From assembly GCA_946183175.1 (NCBI GenBank), contig CAMHBH010000049.1, forward strand, positions 1 to 13,801: a stretch of 13,801 nt of DNA, given 5' to 3'. The notes under the pieces are model-generated. The model saw only the letters and a list, made by a program, of their open reading frames with translations. It was not told the origin of the DNA and did not search any database. Source of the stretch: an uncultured Oscillibacter sp. (lineage in GTDB: Bacteria; Bacillota; Clostridia; Oscillospirales; Oscillospiraceae). Positions within the stretch are counted from its first letter, which is position 1, and every line of letters starts with the position of its first letter. Shown in pieces: positions 13,423 to 13,801 of the stretch. The translations under genes and the position numbers were made by a program.

Positions 13423-13567
13423 TCTGTTTTCACCTCCAGATTCAATCGACGTTCGCGGACAGACGGAAAGCGCCCCGGGCGCAAAGACACCGGGACGCGC
13501 AATCACACATTGCACAGCCTTCCTCGGCGGGGCTTACGGGTCAACCTGCCTGCTGTCTTTGGAACGT
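13423..13567 (-). ncRNA. L10 leader (autoregulatory 5' UTR)
   Basis: The transcript predicted from the promoter has a ~145-base leader. Its early part begins AAAGACAGCAGGCAGG and contains CCGCCGAGGAAGG (minus strand, around 13560-13520), the conserved sequence of the Firmicutes L10 leader, which mimics the 23S rRNA site bound by L10-L12. Excess L10-L12 binding would reduce expression of the operon. I recognise the sequence pattern; the fold was not computed. Confidence 0.75.
13470..13498 (-). terminator. Possible attenuator hairpin in the L10 leader
   Basis: On the minus strand GCGTCCCGG (13498-13490) pairs with CCGGGGCGC (13478-13470), nine pairs including one G-U, with an 11-base loop, followed by TTTCCGTCTGT. 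The position between the L10-binding part and the SD suits an attenuator, but the T tract is weak. Confidence 0.4.
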
Positions 13568-13574
13568 GAGGCGT

Positions 13575-13603
13575 ATTATATACCGCCTCCGGGGGCTTGT
13601 CAA
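13575..13603 (-). promoter_or_regulatory. Sigma-A promoter of rplJ-rplL
   Basis: On the minus strand a perfect TTGACA (13603-13598), a 17-base spacer and a perfect TATAAT (13580-13575). Such an ideal promoter fits a ribosomal protein operon; the start should lie near 13568. Confidence 0.93.
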
Positions 13604-13619
13604 GCGTTTTTCGCGAGAT

Positions 13620-13686
13620 TCCCGCGCGGCGGGGGCCAAAGCACGTAAGCGCACAGGCAGGAAATTATAAAATATCCCGCGCGGCG
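13620..13686. repeat. 12-base direct repeat between divergent promoters
   Basis: TCCCGCGCGGCG occurs at 13620-13631 and 13675-13686. The second copy abuts the -35 of the plus-strand promoter and the first lies behind the rplJ promoter. The stretch between them shows no gene; it has an A/T-rich patch (13662-13675). Confidence 0.45.
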
Positions 13687-13687
13687 A

Positions 13688-13716
13688 TTGATTTTTCGCT
13701 TTCCGTGCCGTATAAT
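13688..13716 (+). promoter_or_regulatory. Sigma-A promoter of the right-edge gene
   Basis: TTGATT (13688-13693), a 17-base spacer and a perfect TATAAT (13711-13716). It is divergent from the rplJ promoter, with the -35 elements 84 bases apart. Confidence 0.75.
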
Positions 13717-13760
13717 CATGGGAATTTACCGCGCTGTCGGTATCTCTCGGAGGCGCTGCG

Positions 13761-13801
13761 ATGAACGCTGACAAAGTGCTCAATATGACGATGCTCTGTG
13801 A
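13761..13801 (+). CDS. Start of a gene cut by the window edge
   Basis: Only 13 codons (MNADKVLNMTMLC) and two bases are present. The ATG has GGAGG seven bases upstream and a good promoter 45 bases further up, so this is a real gene start. Too little sequence is present to name the product. Confidence 0.6.
   Translation, partial: MNADKVLNMTMLC

Noticed and set aside
13664..13692. Second minus-strand promoter for rplJ using TATAAT at 13669-13664
   Set aside because: The matching -35 position reads ATCAAT, a poor match, while an ideal promoter exists at 13603-13575.
1..13801. CRISPR arrays, tRNA or rRNA genes, transposases and attachment sites
   Set aside because: No regularly spaced repeats, cloverleaf sequences, transposase-like frames or target-site duplications were seen in any gap.

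Overview
This is a roughly 62-65% GC bacterial window that reads as an endospore-forming member of the Firmicutes, most likely a high-GC clostridium near the Oscillospiraceae. The evidence is a CtsR-regulated clp operon with textbook CtsR boxes, a Firmicutes-type L10 leader ahead of rplJ-rplL, the sporulation dipicolinate synthase pair dpaA-dpaB, and purine-rich Shine-Dalgarno sites before most genes. The species cannot be named from the sequence.

Layout. 1-367: the end of a sugar or nucleoside gene that looks like an in-frame join of an ABC permease segment to a FGGY-kinase tail, then a shared terminator. 366-1900 (minus): a two-gene operon of a HAD phosphatase and a DeoR-family repressor with an ATGA overlap. 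1983-5693 (plus): the protein-quality-control operon ctsR - mcsA-like - clpC, with two CtsR operators around a strong sigma-A promoter; the arginine kinase gene mcsB, usual in this operon, is absent. 5716-7980 (plus): an OmpR-type response regulator and its histidine kinase, overlapping by four bases. 7982-9402 (minus): dpaA-dpaB, which make dipicolinic acid for the spore core. 9423-10840 (plus): a 422-residue protein of unknown function. 10845-11357 (minus): a small nitroreductase. 11472-12380 (minus): a visibly AT-richer gene for a four-helix membrane protein whose cytoplasmic tail carries a HEPN-type RNALVH motif, probably acquired. 12405-13603 (minus): L10 leader, rplJ and rplL. 13688-13801 (plus): promoter and first 13 codons of a gene cut by the window edge.

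How it fits together. Most transcription units are separated by strong hairpins, several placed between convergent genes so that one hairpin can serve both. The clp operon is self-regulated by its first gene. The ribosomal stalk operon is set up for L10 autoregulation. Nothing resembling CRISPR, tRNA, prophage or insertion sequences was seen. The items most worth following are the membrane HEPN-like gene next to rplL, the chimeric left-edge ORF, and the mcsB-less clp operon with a reduced McsA.
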